From positions 3,276,698 through 3,340,697 of the forward strand of contig JAAVVV010000001.1 in the NCBI GenBank assembly GCA_023910605.1: DNA of 64,000 bases, in the 5' to 3' direction. Made by a program: the position numbers and the translations under genes. The notes beneath the pieces are model-generated. The model did not search any database. It saw nothing but the letters and a program-made list of their open reading frames with translations, and was not told where the DNA came from. Below are positions 56,125 through 64,000 of the stretch, in pieces (the stretch's first letter is position 1; every line of letters starts with the position of its first letter). This DNA is from Bosea sp. (in: a-proteobacteria). GTDB taxonomy: Bacteria; Pseudomonadota; Alphaproteobacteria; Rhizobiales; Beijerinckiaceae.

Positions 56125-56715
56125 TCAGGGGAACCTCAGCACCCCCGCCTCCGTGACGATGGCGTCGAGATGCTGGTCATGCGCCTCCGTGGGCACGGCC
56201 TCGACCTGCTGCGCCGCATAGGCGACGCCGATGGCGAGAAGCGGCCCCCTCGCCCGCAGAGCCGCGATGGCGCGGTCGTAATGGCCCTTGCCGTAGCCGA
56301 TGCGCCGGCATTTCACATCGAAGGCGAGCAGCGGCACGATCAGCACGGCGGGCTGCACGACCGGCGCGTCCTCGGGCGGCGCCAGCGTGCCGAAGCCGCC
56401 CGGCACGATAGGCTCCCAGGGCGTCCACTGCCGGAAAGTGAGCTCGCTGGCAAAGGCGCTGACGTTCCGAAGCATCGCGGGCAGAGCCAGCGGCACGCCG
56501 CGCTCCTTGAGCCCCACCATCACCGGACGCGGATCCGCTTCGGATCGCATCGGCCAGTAGGCCGCGACAGGCCCCGCAATGCCGCCCAGCAGGTCGAGGC
56601 CCAGCACCCGCTCGGCGATTTCCTGATCCCACTCCAGCCGGTCATCCAGCTCCAGCCCGTCGCGCCGTGCTGCAGCGGCGGCGCGCAGGATGGATTTTGC
56701 GGTGGCATCGGCCAT
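56125..56715 (-). CDS. fthC: 5-formyltetrahydrofolate cyclo-ligase
   Basis: A 196-residue enzyme that turns 5-formyl-THF into 5,10-methenyl-THF with ATP. Motifs: YWPMRSEADPRPVM (substrate region), PALIVPLLAFD-like (PAVLIVPLLAFDVKCRR) and the ATP loop RIGYGKGHYDR. The ATG at 56715 starts MADATAKS; the frame upstream is not conserved. It lies about 100 bases downstream of the 6S RNA gene on the same strand, the classic ssrS-ygfA linkage. Confidence 0.94.
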   Translation of the reverse strand: MADATAKSILRAAAAARRDGLELDDRLEWDQEIAERVLGLDLLGGIAGPVAAYWPMRSEADPRPVMVGLKERGVPLALPAMLRNVSAFASELTFRQWTPWEPIVPGGFGTLAPPEDAPVVQPAVLIVPLLAFDVKCRRIGYGKGHYDRAIAALRARGPLLAIGVAYAAQQVEAVPTEAHDQHLDAIVTEAGVLRFP

Positions 56716-56811
56716 GACGGCGCCCTTGAAGGAGAACAGGCCGGCTGACAGCGAGCGCCGGCAGGAAGGGAAGGTTGCGGAGCCGCCATGGCCGTTGGGT
56801 TTTCGATCCCG

Positions 56812-56950
56812 GGACACCTACAATGTAGGTGGGCGCCGTTTGTCCTGGCCCACGGGCCAGGTCAGGAACAGCTCCCGGACGGATCAATAAGGGCCCGGGG
56901 ATACATTTCCCTGACGAACCGGGCAGCCCCGCCTGGTCAATGTAGGCGCT
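56812..56950 (-). ncRNA. ssrS: 6S RNA
   Basis: On the minus strand the outer arms CGCCTACA (56948-56941) and TGTAGGTG (56822-56815) close a long rod with internal bubbles. The 3' half contains the hairpin CCTGGCCC-GT-GGGCCAGG and then an ACAAACGGCGCC strand, in the order seen in E. coli 6S RNA. The apical part has CCGTCCGGGAGC, like the E. coli CCGUCCGAGAAGC. Position directly upstream of the cyclo-ligase gene is the conserved neighbourhood. 6S RNA mimics an open promoter and binds housekeeping RNA polymerase. The ends are estimated within about 10 bases. Confidence 0.82.
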
Positions 56951-56975
56951 GGAGACGCCCCTGTGAAGGGCGCGC

Positions 56976-58205
56976 TCATCCCACCGGGCGTTCGTCGGCG
57001 ATCACCTTGCCATCCTTGGGCAGGGCGCCGAGCGGCACCAGCTCCACCTGACCCTTGAGCTTGGTCACGCCCTGAAGCGTGGCCGAGAGCGCATCGACGA
57101 AGCCCTTCGGCTCGTCATAGAGTTCCGCGCGCAGGGTCATGGTGTCGAGTTCGTTGGCCCGGCCGATCACCAGCCTGAGCTTGGCGATCTCGGGGTGGCG
57201 GCGCGCGATTTCCGCCACCTGCTCGGGGCGCACGAACATGCCCTTGATCTTGGCGGTCTGGTCGGCGCGTCCCATCCAGCCCTTGATCCGCATATTGGTG
57301 CGGCCGCATGGGCTTTGGCCCGGCATGATCGCGGTGAGGTCGCCCAGCGCGAGCCGGATCAGAGGGTGGCGCGGATCAAGGCTGGTGATGACGATCTCGC
57401 CCACCTCGCCATCCGCCACCGGATCGCCCGTGCCTGGGGTCACGATCTCGAGCAGGACGCTCTCATTCAGCACCAGCCCGGAGCGGGCGGCGGTCTCGTA
57501 GGCGATGATGCCGAAATCGGCTGTGGCGTAGGATTGGTAGGCGTCGACGCCGGCCTCCTTCACCCATGCCTGAAGGGAGGGCGGAAAGGCCGCGCCCGAC
57601 ACCACCGCCCTGGTGAAGGCAGGAGGCTTTCCGGCCGCGCGAGCGGCCTCGATCAGGATCTTCAGGAAATCCGGCGTGCCAGCATAGGCGGTCGGCTGGA
57701 AGGCCTTGATGACCTCGAGCTGCTGCTCGGTGTTGCCCGGGCCCGCCGGAATGACGGCGCAGCCTGCCGCCCGCGCGCCCGAATCGAAGATGAAGCCGCC
57801 GGGCGTCATATGGTAGCTGAAGGTGTTCAGCACCACGTCGCCGCAGCGCAGCCCGGCCGCGAAGCAGGCCCGGCCCGCGCCCCACGGGTCGGGCTTCGCC
57901 GCCTCGGGCTCGAAGATCGGCCCGGGCGAGGTGAAGAGGCGTCCGAACTCGCCGGGCGGGCCGGGCACGAAGCCGCCAAAGGGCGGATGCGCCTTTTGCA
58001 GGGCCGGCAGGTCGGATTTGCGCAGGATGGGCAGCGCGGCCAGCGCCTTGCGCGACTTGATGTCGTGCGGATCGATGCCCTTGAGCCGCTCCGCATAGCC
58101 GGGCGTGGCCTGCGCGGCGGCGATCGCCTGTTCGAGCCGTCCCAGCAGCTCGGCCTCGCGCGCCTCGGGCGGGCGGGCTTCCATCTCGTCGAAAAATGTC
58201 GCCAT
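56976..58205 (-). CDS. Phenylacetate-CoA-ligase-like AMP-forming enzyme
   Basis: A 409-residue acyl-adenylate enzyme of the PaaK-like group. It has LFTSPGPIFEPE (the P-loop position is degenerate), FSYHMTPGGFIFDSGARAAGCAVIP, AYAGTPDFLKIL, YATADFGIIAYET, GEVGEIVITSLDPRHPLIRLALGDL and RIKGWMGRADQTAKIKGMFV. It would activate an aromatic or other carboxylic acid as its CoA thioester. The start at 58205 has GAGG six bases upstream. It ends the liv operon, so its substrate may be what the transporter brings in. Confidence 0.85.
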   Translation of the reverse strand: MATFFDEMEARPPEAREAELLGRLEQAIAAAQATPGYAERLKGIDPHDIKSRKALAALPILRKSDLPALQKAHPPFGGFVPGPPGEFGRLFTSPGPIFEPEAAKPDPWGAGRACFAAGLRCGDVVLNTFSYHMTPGGFIFDSGARAAGCAVIPAGPGNTEQQLEVIKAFQPTAYAGTPDFLKILIEAARAAGKPPAFTRAVVSGAAFPPSLQAWVKEAGVDAYQSYATADFGIIAYETAARSGLVLNESVLLEIVTPGTGDPVADGEVGEIVITSLDPRHPLIRLALGDLTAIMPGQSPCGRTNMRIKGWMGRADQTAKIKGMFVRPEQVAEIARRHPEIAKLRLVIGRANELDTMTLRAELYDEPKGFVDALSATLQGVTKLKGQVELVPLGALPKDGKVIADERPVG

Positions 58206-58216
58206 TTGCATCCTCG

Positions 58217-58906
58217 TCAAAAGCGCACGATCCTCAGCCAGCGCATCACGTCTAGCACGGTCGCCAGCGCCGAAGCGACATAGGTCCAGGCCGCCGCCTT
58301 CAGCACATGGCGCGCCGCCGGCAGGTCCTCGCTGGCCAGATAGCGCCGTTGCTCGAGGATCGGCAGGGCCTTGCCGAAGCTGGCGTCTATCTCGATCGGC
58401 AGCGTGACCAGATGCACCGCCACGCGCACGAGCAGAAGCAGCAGCCCCAGCGCCAGTTGCAGCGCGATCAGCACAGGTGCCTTTATGATGAGGCCCAGCA
58501 CAGGCGCAGTGACCAGGACGATGGTGGCGACGCGGTCCACCCACACCACCTTCTGGACCACGGCCATGCGGCGCATGAAGCCTGGCTCCTCCCGCGCATG
58601 CTGGAAGGCGTGGCTGACCTCATGCGTGGCGACCGCCACCGCTGCGATGGACTTGCCGTGCAGATGGGGTGCGGTGAGCCTCACCACCCGCGCATGCGGA
58701 TCATAGTGGTCGCCCTGGTCGGTTTCCTCGATCGCGACGTCGCCAAGCCCGGCCTCGTCGAGCAGGTGCCGCGCCAGTTCCCCGCCTGTGCCGGGCAGGT
58801 CGGGCCGGTCCTGGCCATGCAGCCTGAGCGCGCGCTGCACCCAGAGCTGGGGGCCGAACACCAGGGCCAGCAGGAGAAGTACACCAAGCGCGATGAGGAA
58901 GGGCAT
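58217..58906 (-). CDS. Zinc metallopeptidase (YugP/Zn_peptidase_2 family)
   Basis: A 229-residue membrane protein. Helix 1 (FLIALGVLLLLALVFGPQLWV) is followed by the zinc site His95-Glu-Val-Ser-His99 in ATHEVSHAFQH, with two more helices after residue 120 (TIVLVTAPVLGLIIKAPVLI, LALGLLLLLVRVAVHLVTL). A glutamate or aspartate third ligand is near SDASFGKALP-like (IDASFGKALP). The function is unknown. It starts 32 bases after the NTF2-like gene and ends 11 bases before the ligase. Confidence 0.88.
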   Translation of the reverse strand: MPFLIALGVLLLLALVFGPQLWVQRALRLHGQDRPDLPGTGGELARHLLDEAGLGDVAIEETDQGDHYDPHARVVRLTAPHLHGKSIAAVAVATHEVSHAFQHAREEPGFMRRMAVVQKVVWVDRVATIVLVTAPVLGLIIKAPVLIALQLALGLLLLLVRVAVHLVTLPIEIDASFGKALPILEQRRYLASEDLPAARHVLKAAAWTYVASALATVLDVMRWLRIVRF

Positions 58907-58938
58907 GGACGCTCATGTGACAGCTGTGACGACAGCCA

Positions 58939-59358
58939 TCAAGCCGCCTTCGCCAGCGCCCGCGCGAAGGCAGCGCTGTCAGGGAAGACCTCGTAAGCCG
59001 CCACCATGCCATCGCGGAAGGTGAAGAGATTGGCGCCGCGCAGCCTGAGCTCTTCACCGGTGGCGCGCACCCGCCAGTGTCCGTCCAGCACCAGAAGCGC
59101 CTTGTCGGCCGTCATCATGCGTTCGGCGGTCTCGACGCTCAGGATCTCGAGCGCCTGGCCCACGCTGGCGAAGAAGGCGAGCGCCGCCCGCCGGCCGCGA
59201 TGTTCCCCGGCCCATGGCACGAGATCGGGCGGGCCGTTCCAGCGCAGCACGATGTCGGGGGCGGCGACCTGCGCGAAGGCGTCGAGGTCGCCGGCCTTGA
59301 GCGCGGCATACCAGCGGGCGAGTATCTCGCCGGTGGGCGCGGCCGATGCCTCGTTCAC
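58939..59358 (-). CDS. NTF2-like (SnoaL) protein
   Basis: A 139-residue cone-fold protein: ILARWYAALKAGDLDAFAQVAAPDIVLRW, then AGEHRGRRAALAFFASV and TFRDGMVAAYEVFPDSAAFARAL. SnoaL-like proteins bind or isomerise small hydrophobic molecules. Translation starts at GTG (59356-59358), overlapping the livF stop by four bases (GTGA). The substrate is unknown but should relate to the operon. Confidence 0.85.
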   Translation of the reverse strand: MNEASAAPTGEILARWYAALKAGDLDAFAQVAAPDIVLRWNGPPDLVPWAGEHRGRRAALAFFASVGQALEILSVETAERMMTADKALLVLDGHWRVRATGEELRLRGANLFTFRDGMVAAYEVFPDSAAFARALAKAA

Positions 59359-60194
59359 GCCAGCCAGCGCTTCCGGCGCTTGTAGCTCTTCACCTCCCGG
59401 AAGGACTTCTTCGTCCCTTCGGCGACGCCGAGGTAGAACTCCTTGACGTCCTCGTTCTCGCGCAGCGACTTGGCCTCGCCGTCCATGACGATGCGGCCCG
59501 TCTCCATGATGTAGCCATAGGTCGCGTATTTCAGCGCCATGTTGGTGTTCTGCTCGGCCACGAGGAAGGACACGCCTTCCTCGCCGTTGAGGCGCTTCAC
59601 GATCTCGAAGATTTCCTCGACCACCTGCGGCGCAAGTCCCATCGAGGGCTCGTCGAGCAGGATCATCTTGGGCCTGGACATCATCGCCCGGCCGACCGCG
59701 CACATCTGCTGCTCGCCGCCCGATGTGTAGCCCGCCACCGAGGTGCGGCGCTGCCTGAGGCGCGGAAAGAGCTCATAGATCTTCTCGAGGTCGCGCTTGA
59801 TGGCGGCGTTGCCGTCGCGCCGGGTGAAGGCACCGGTGAGGAGGTTCTCCTCGATGGTGAGATGGCCGAAGCAGTGCCGGCCTTCCATCACCTGGATGCA
59901 GCCGCGCCTGACCAGCTCATTGGGGCTCATGCGGTCGACCCGCTCGCCCTCGAACTCGATCGAGCCTTTGGTCACCTCTCCGCGCTCCGCCTTGAGCAGG
60001 TTGGAGATGGCCTTGAGCGTCGTCGTCTTGCCCGCCCCGTTCGCGCCAAGGATCGCGACGATGCCGCCGCGCGGCACGGTCAGCGACACGCCCTTCAGCA
60101 CGAGGATCACATGGTCGTAAATCACCTCGATGTTGTTGACCGACAGCACTGTGTCGACAGTGGCCTGGGGGGCTATGGCTGTGGCGGTGGACAT
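59355..60194 (-). CDS. livF: Branched-chain-type ABC transporter ATP-binding protein LivF
   Basis: A 279-residue ABC ATPase. Walker A is GANGAGKTTT, the signature YTSGGEQQM, Walker B MILLDEPSMGL and the H-loop region FLVAEQNTNMAL. A long C-terminal extension carries FYLGVAEGTKKSF. Together with LivG it powers the LivHM permease. An ATG at 60200 (MPMS) is also possible. Confidence 0.93.
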   Translation of the reverse strand: MSTATAIAPQATVDTVLSVNNIEVIYDHVILVLKGVSLTVPRGGIVAILGANGAGKTTTLKAISNLLKAERGEVTKGSIEFEGERVDRMSPNELVRRGCIQVMEGRHCFGHLTIEENLLTGAFTRRDGNAAIKRDLEKIYELFPRLRQRRTSVAGYTSGGEQQMCAVGRAMMSRPKMILLDEPSMGLAPQVVEEIFEIVKRLNGEEGVSFLVAEQNTNMALKYATYGYIMETGRIVMDGEAKSLRENEDVKEFYLGVAEGTKKSFREVKSYKRRKRWLA

Positions 60195-60202
60195 GGGCAC
60201 TC

Positions 60203-60285
60203 CGGCAGTGGGCAGCAGGCAGCGGGCAGTCGAAAGCTGGCGTCCGGCGATGGCGGTGGGCAGCCTTGACGACTGCCCACTGCCG
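60203..60285. repeat. Imperfect inverted repeat between livK and livF
   Basis: CGGCAGTGGGCAG (60203-60215) is the exact inverse of CTGCCCACTGCCG (60273-60285), 57 bases apart. A second pair, GGGCAGTCG (60224-60232) and CGACTGCCC (60270-60278), competes with it. The mRNA between livK and livF can form alternative hairpins, as seen where a binding-protein mRNA is stabilised or the downstream genes are damped. Confidence 0.65.
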
Positions 60286-60307
60286 ATGGCCGACCGCCCG
60301 GTTCACA

Positions 60308-61633
60308 TCACGAGTTGTTCTGGCAGGCTTCCGTACGGGCTGGCCAGCCGGCGTTCGATGTCGCGAAGGCCTTGGCGGCCTCCTCCAGCAGCGGGCGGAC
60401 CATCTCCTTCTGCGGCTGGACGTCGGCGGACTGCCGCTTCCAGGCCTTGCCGTCCCACTCCATCACATAGACGGCCGACTGGCTGTTGTGGTCGGAGCAG
60501 GTGACGCGGACCGGCGAGGCGAAGCCGGGCGCGCCGGCTGCGGCCCACCTGGCCTCGGTCATGTTGAGGGCTTCAAGGCCGCGCCTCATGTCCTCGCCGT
60601 TGATCACCTTCTTGCCGGTGATCGCCTGCGCGTTGCGGATGGCTTCGGCAATCAGGATGCCCTGATAGACGCCGCGGTTATAGAGGTTCTCGCCAACCTT
60701 CTCCTTTGGAGCGAGCGACTGGCCGCGGTCCACCACATGCTTGATGATGTCCTGGATCACGGGGAAGTTCGCGCCGGTCTGGTGCCAGTTCAGCGCCCGG
60801 TAGCCCTTGGCAGCGTCGCCTGCCGGGCGGGCATCGTCGTCGCCGCCGGCCCACCACACGCCGACCAGGCGGTTGACAGGGAAGCCGCCGCGCGCCGCTT
60901 CACGCACCGCGGTGGGGTTCATCGCGCCCCAGCCCTGGTTGTAGACCCAGTCGGTGCGGTCGCGGCGGATCGAGAGCCAGACCGAGGACTGGTTCTGCAT
61001 CTCGGCCGGGGCCACAGGATAGAGCTTGAGGTTGAAGCCGTGCTGCTTGGCCATGTTCTCGAGGATCGGAATCGGCTCCTTGCCGAACGGCGCGTCGAGG
61101 TGAAGCAGGCCGATTGTCTTGCCCTTGAGCTTGTCGAACCCGCCTTCCTGCTGGGCCACATGCTGGATGAAGGCGTTGGCCCCGTCCCAGTAGGTGATCG
61201 GCATGTTGAACACCCATGGGAAGACATCGCCCACGGCCGAGGCCGAGAGGCCGTAGCCCATCGAGAAGATCGGGATCTTGTCGAGATGCGCGCGCGGGAT
61301 GGCGGCAAGCGCCGCGCCCGTGGACCATGGCACGTAAAGCACAGTGCCCTTGGCCTTGCCCTGCTCGTAGCATTCCACCGAGCGGCGGGTGTCGTAGGCG
61401 GTCTCGCATTCCTCGAAGTTGATGCGCACGCCGCCGATGCCGCCATCGCGGTTGTTCAGCATGGTGAAGTAGTCGCGCGTTCCGTCGCCGACCGGGATGC
61501 CCGAACCCGAGAAGGCGCCGGTGCGGTAGGTGTTGTGCATGAAGTAGATCGAGTCCTGCGCCTGAGCGGCGAAGCCCGATCCGAGCGTGGCCGCGGCGAA
61601 GGCCGCCCTGATCGCAAGCTTTTTCAACGTCAT
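60308..61633 (-). CDS. livK: ABC transporter substrate-binding protein (LivK family)
   Basis: A 441-residue periplasmic protein. The signal (residues 4-25, LAIRAAFAAATLGSGFAAQAQ) is cut before DSIYFMHN. It shows a two-lobe peripheral binding fold: RTGAFSGSGIPVGDG, GVRINFEECETAYD, YVPWSTGAALAA and IPIFSMGYGLSAS. The set of residues is not that of the leucine-binding LivJ/LivK; it resembles the group found next to CoA ligases, so an aromatic or short organic acid is a better guess than branched-chain amino acids. Symbol used in the loose liv sense. Confidence 0.9.
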   Translation of the reverse strand: MTLKKLAIRAAFAAATLGSGFAAQAQDSIYFMHNTYRTGAFSGSGIPVGDGTRDYFTMLNNRDGGIGGVRINFEECETAYDTRRSVECYEQGKAKGTVLYVPWSTGAALAAIPRAHLDKIPIFSMGYGLSASAVGDVFPWVFNMPITYWDGANAFIQHVAQQEGGFDKLKGKTIGLLHLDAPFGKEPIPILENMAKQHGFNLKLYPVAPAEMQNQSSVWLSIRRDRTDWVYNQGWGAMNPTAVREAARGGFPVNRLVGVWWAGGDDDARPAGDAAKGYRALNWHQTGANFPVIQDIIKHVVDRGQSLAPKEKVGENLYNRGVYQGILIAEAIRNAQAITGKKVINGEDMRRGLEALNMTEARWAAAGAPGFASPVRVTCSDHNSQSAVYVMEWDGKAWKRQSADVQPQKEMVRPLLEEAAKAFATSNAGWPARTEACQNNS

Positions 61634-61721
61634 CTTGTTGTCCCTCCGGTCAATGTTGGCCTTTCAGCATCCGGGTTTGTCCCCACCCGGCAGGCTGATC
61701 CTGAATCAGGCATGGCCTTCC

Positions 61722-62801
61722 CTAGTAGGGGAACGGCCAGACCCTGAGTTTCTGCTTCGCGATCTGCCAGAGCCGCGCGAGGCCGTGCGGCTCGACGATC
61801 AGAAGATAGATGGTCAGCGCGCCGATGATCATCAGCACGATCTTCTCGGCGGTGGCGCCCGTGATCGCGATGCCGATGGCGGGGGCGCCGAACTTGAGGA
61901 TGGTCGGCAGCGCCACGATGAAGGCGGTGCCGAAGAACGAGCCGATCATCGAGCCCGTGCCGCCGATGATGACGGCGAAGAGGATGAGGAAGGACAGCCT
62001 GATCGCGAACTCCGTGCCCGCCTCCGCGCCGCCCAGATAGAGGAAAACGAACATCGCGCCCGAGACGCCGCAGAAGAAGGACGACACCGCGAAGGCCATC
62101 AGCTTGGCGTTGAGCAGCTTGATGCCCATCAGCTCCGCCGCGATGTCCATGTCGCGCACCGCCATCCAGGAGCGGCCGATGCGGCCATGCACGAGGTTGG
62201 ACGCGAGCCATGTCATGCCGACGACGAAGCAGAGGCAGATGAGATACTTCACCTCGAGCGAGGCGGTGGGGCCGGTGATGGGGATGCCGAAGAGCGTGCG
62301 CAGCGGCACCTCGATGGCGCCCGACGGATTGTAGTTGAACAGCCACGGAATGCGCACGAAGGCCCATTGCAGGAAGAACTGCGCCGCCAGCGTCGCAACC
62401 GCGAGGTAGAGCCCCTTGATTCGCAGGGACGGCAGGCCGAAGAACACGCCCACAGCCGCCGAGAAGAAGCCCGACACGAAGATCCAGATCAGGATGTTCA
62501 CATCCGGGAAATAGGTCGTCAGCTTGTAGCACGCATAGGCCCCCACGCCCATGAAGCCGGCGGAGCCCAGGGAGATGAGGCCGGTGTAGCCGGTGAGGAT
62601 GTTGAGCCCGATCACCGCCACCGAAAGCGCGAGAAAGGGCAGCATGATCGTCTTGAGCGTGAACTCGCTGGTGACGAAGGGCACGACAAGGAAGGCGATG
62701 GCGAGGATGATGGCGATCCCGATCCGGTCCTGCCGGATGGGGAACATCGCCATGTCGGCGGCGTAAGTTGTCTTGAACTGGCCGGTTTCGCGATAGAACA
62801 C
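61722..62801 (-). CDS. livM: Branched-chain-type ABC transporter permease LivM
   Basis: A 359-residue inner-membrane protein with eight to ten helices. FLVVPFVTSEFTLKTIMLPFLALSVAVIG-like N-terminal segments lead to LNILTGYTGLISLGSAGFMGVGAY and GTGSMIGSFFGTAF, the family signatures. I chose GTG 62801: GGAG is seven bases upstream and the earlier frame is not conserved. livH ends 13 bases upstream. Confidence 0.92.
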   Translation of the reverse strand: MFYRETGQFKTTYAADMAMFPIRQDRIGIAIILAIAFLVVPFVTSEFTLKTIMLPFLALSVAVIGLNILTGYTGLISLGSAGFMGVGAYACYKLTTYFPDVNILIWIFVSGFFSAAVGVFFGLPSLRIKGLYLAVATLAAQFFLQWAFVRIPWLFNYNPSGAIEVPLRTLFGIPITGPTASLEVKYLICLCFVVGMTWLASNLVHGRIGRSWMAVRDMDIAAELMGIKLLNAKLMAFAVSSFFCGVSGAMFVFLYLGGAEAGTEFAIRLSFLILFAVIIGGTGSMIGSFFGTAFIVALPTILKFGAPAIGIAITGATAEKIVLMIIGALTIYLLIVEPHGLARLWQIAKQKLRVWPFPY

Positions 62802-62814
62802 GGGTTTTCTCCGG

Positions 62815-63936
62815 TCAGATGCGTTCGATGATCTTCTCGCCGAACAGCCCTTGCGGACGGAACAGCAGGAAGCCAAGCGCGATGACATAGGCGAGCCACG
62901 TCTCGATGCCGCCGCCGAGCAGCGGGCCCCAGTAGCCTTCGCCCATCTTCTCGCCGATGCCGATGATGAGCCCGCCGACGATGGCGCCGGGCACCGAGGT
63001 GAAGCCGCCGAGGATCAGCACCGGCAGCGCCTTCAGCGCGATGATCTCCAGCGCGAAGGACACATCCGAGCGCGCGCCCCACATGATGCCCGTCACCAGC
63101 GCGACGACGCCGGCGGTGAACCAGACGATGACCCAGATCTGGTTGAGCGAGATGCCGACGGAGAGCGCCGCCTTGTGGCTGTCCGCGACGGCGCGGAGCG
63201 CGCGGCCGATGCGGGTGTACTGGAAGAAGAAGGCGAGGCCCGCGATCATCAGCGAGGCGATGACGGCGGCCGCCACGTCGAGATGCTGGATGTTGACCCG
63301 GCCGCCGAGGATGTTGAACTGGGTCGAGCCCATTGGCAGGCCGAGCTGAGCGGTGATCATCACCTTCGGGTTGCCGCCGAAGATGTACTCGCCGAAGCCG
63401 ATGAGGAAGTAGGTCAGCCCCACCGTGGCCATCAGCATGATGATCTCGTTCTGGTTGACCAGCGGCCGGAGCACGATGCGCTCCACCAGCCAGGCCAGCA
63501 CGAACATGGTGCCGATCGCGATGAAGAGCGCCAGGATCGCCACCGCAGTGCCCGGAGGCAGGCCGAAATCGCGCGTCATGATCTCGTACGATCCGACCAG
63601 AGTCAGCGCCGAGAACACCACCATGATGCCCTGCGCGAAGTTGAACACGCCGGACGCCTTGAAGATCAGCACGAAGCCGAGAGCGATCAGCGCGTAGAGC
63701 ACGCCTGCGACGAGGCCCTCCCAGATGGTCTGGACGAACAGATCCGGCAGTTCCCACATGTCGATGAAGGGAGATGCCAGCACCTTGTGGCCTGCGGAAC
63801 CGCGCGGCATCGCGCCGGACTGGACCAGAACGGCCACGAGCAGGGCCAACGCGCCGAAGGCTCCTAGCACCTTGAGAAGGCCCATCATCGCCGGCGAGAG
63901 CAGAGGCTTGGCCGGAGCGGTCTGTGCGAGGGACAT
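62815..63936 (-). CDS. livH: Branched-chain-type ABC transporter permease LivH
   Basis: A 373-residue inner-membrane protein, longer than typical LivH because of an 80-residue N-terminal region with its own helix (LGAFGALALLVAVLVQSGAMP). The core has GLVAGVLYALIALGFVLIFKASGVFNFAQG, PLVNQNEIIMLMATVGLTYF, ADSHKAALSVGISLNQIW and VLILGGFTSVPGAIVGGLIIGIGEK, all LivH hallmarks. Gene order livG-livH-livM-livK-livF places it second in the operon. Confidence 0.93.
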   Translation of the reverse strand: MSLAQTAPAKPLLSPAMMGLLKVLGAFGALALLVAVLVQSGAMPRGSAGHKVLASPFIDMWELPDLFVQTIWEGLVAGVLYALIALGFVLIFKASGVFNFAQGIMVVFSALTLVGSYEIMTRDFGLPPGTAVAILALFIAIGTMFVLAWLVERIVLRPLVNQNEIIMLMATVGLTYFLIGFGEYIFGGNPKVMITAQLGLPMGSTQFNILGGRVNIQHLDVAAAVIASLMIAGLAFFFQYTRIGRALRAVADSHKAALSVGISLNQIWVIVWFTAGVVALVTGIMWGARSDVSFALEIIALKALPVLILGGFTSVPGAIVGGLIIGIGEKMGEGYWGPLLGGGIETWLAYVIALGFLLFRPQGLFGEKIIERI

Positions 63937-63946
63937 CAGATCATCC

Positions 63947-64000
63947 TCAATGCGCCACGCCGAGATAGGCGTCGATCACGGCCTGGTCCGCCTTCACCGC
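63947..64000 (-). CDS. livG: ABC transporter ATP-binding protein LivG, C-terminal end only
   Basis: The last 17 codons plus stop of a minus-strand gene that runs off the window: AVKADQAVIDAYLGVAH. This tail (V-x-A-D-x-x-V-I-x-A-Y-L-G) is the usual end of LivG. It lies 10 bases upstream of livH, so it is the first visible gene of the operon. Confidence 0.8.
   Translation of the reverse strand, partial: AVKADQAVIDAYLGVAH

Noticed and set aside
61587..62831. 414-codon plus-strand frame rich in Asp, Glu, Arg and His
   Set aside because: Mirror image of the hydrophobic livM gene, a typical antisense artefact of membrane-protein genes.

Overview
The window is 64 kb of dense, GC-rich chromosome from an alphaproteobacterium, most likely of the order Hyphomicrobiales (Rhizobiales). 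This follows from the yebC/ruvCAB/ybgC/tolQRAB-pal-ybgF/tilS/ftsH/glmM string, an RpoH-type sigma factor, a DUF1109 (NrsF-like) anti-sigma factor, an ExoD protein, a serC leader of the alphaproteobacterial type, a TTAA-N7-TTAA (CtrA-like) site and an Omp25/RopB-like porin. No rRNA, phage, transposase or CRISPR is visible. It reads as core chromosome with one accessory surface-polysaccharide island and two decayed gene fragments.

Layout. 1-5.8 kb: the 5' end of a tRNA (truncated by the window edge), a DUF6356 protein, an Lrp/AsnC regulator, a fused enol-lactonase/carboxymuconolactone decarboxylase, a fragment of an RpiR-type regulator, GMP reductase with a hairpin in its leader, a ferredoxin-reductase-type flavoprotein and an SCO1 copper chaperone. 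5.8-18.5 kb: an exopolysaccharide island. It holds three glycosyltransferases, a Wzz/BY-kinase fusion without a recognisable P-loop lysine, a secreted GH10 glycanase, a Wzx-like flippase, a DUF6492 protein, a WecG-type transferase and the polyprenyl glycosylphosphotransferase that starts the chain. No Wza exporter or Wzy polymerase is seen here. 18.6-30.5 kb: an M20 amidohydrolase, a TVP38 protein, an ECF sigma/NrsF pair with a matching promoter, a frameshifted PAS-domain remnant, a TPP enzyme/amidohydrolase pair, an RluD-type pseudouridine synthase, rpoH, a proline-rich membrane protein and purA.

30.6-40.4 kb: a DUF4139 protein, a glutamine amidotransferase, an EamA transporter, a DCC protein, serA and serC (with a long inverted repeat between them and a candidate serC-motif leader), an outer-membrane porin and glmM. 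40.6-54.4 kb: the cell-envelope and recombination string, all on the minus strand: yebC, ruvC, ruvA, an inserted GNAT gene, ruvB, ybgC, tolQ, tolR, tolA, tolB, pal, ybgF, tilS, ftsH. One plus-strand TauE/SafE gene interrupts it. 54.5-64 kb: exoD, a YmdB-type phosphoesterase, 5-formyltetrahydrofolate cyclo-ligase with 6S RNA just upstream, then a liv-type ABC operon (livG-livH-livM-livK-livF) followed by an NTF2-like protein, a zinc metallopeptidase and a phenylacetate-CoA-ligase-like enzyme.

How it fits together. The polysaccharide genes supply initiation, chain extension, flipping, length control and trimming. Tol-Pal and the porin serve the outer membrane. serA/serC, purA/guaC and fthC are one-carbon, serine and purine metabolism. 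The liv operon probably imports an organic or aromatic acid that the co-transcribed CoA ligase activates. The most notable non-coding signals are the guaC leader hairpin, the serC leader, the ECF promoter, the 6S RNA, the 135-bp inverted repeat between serC and serA, and the inverted repeat between livK and livF.
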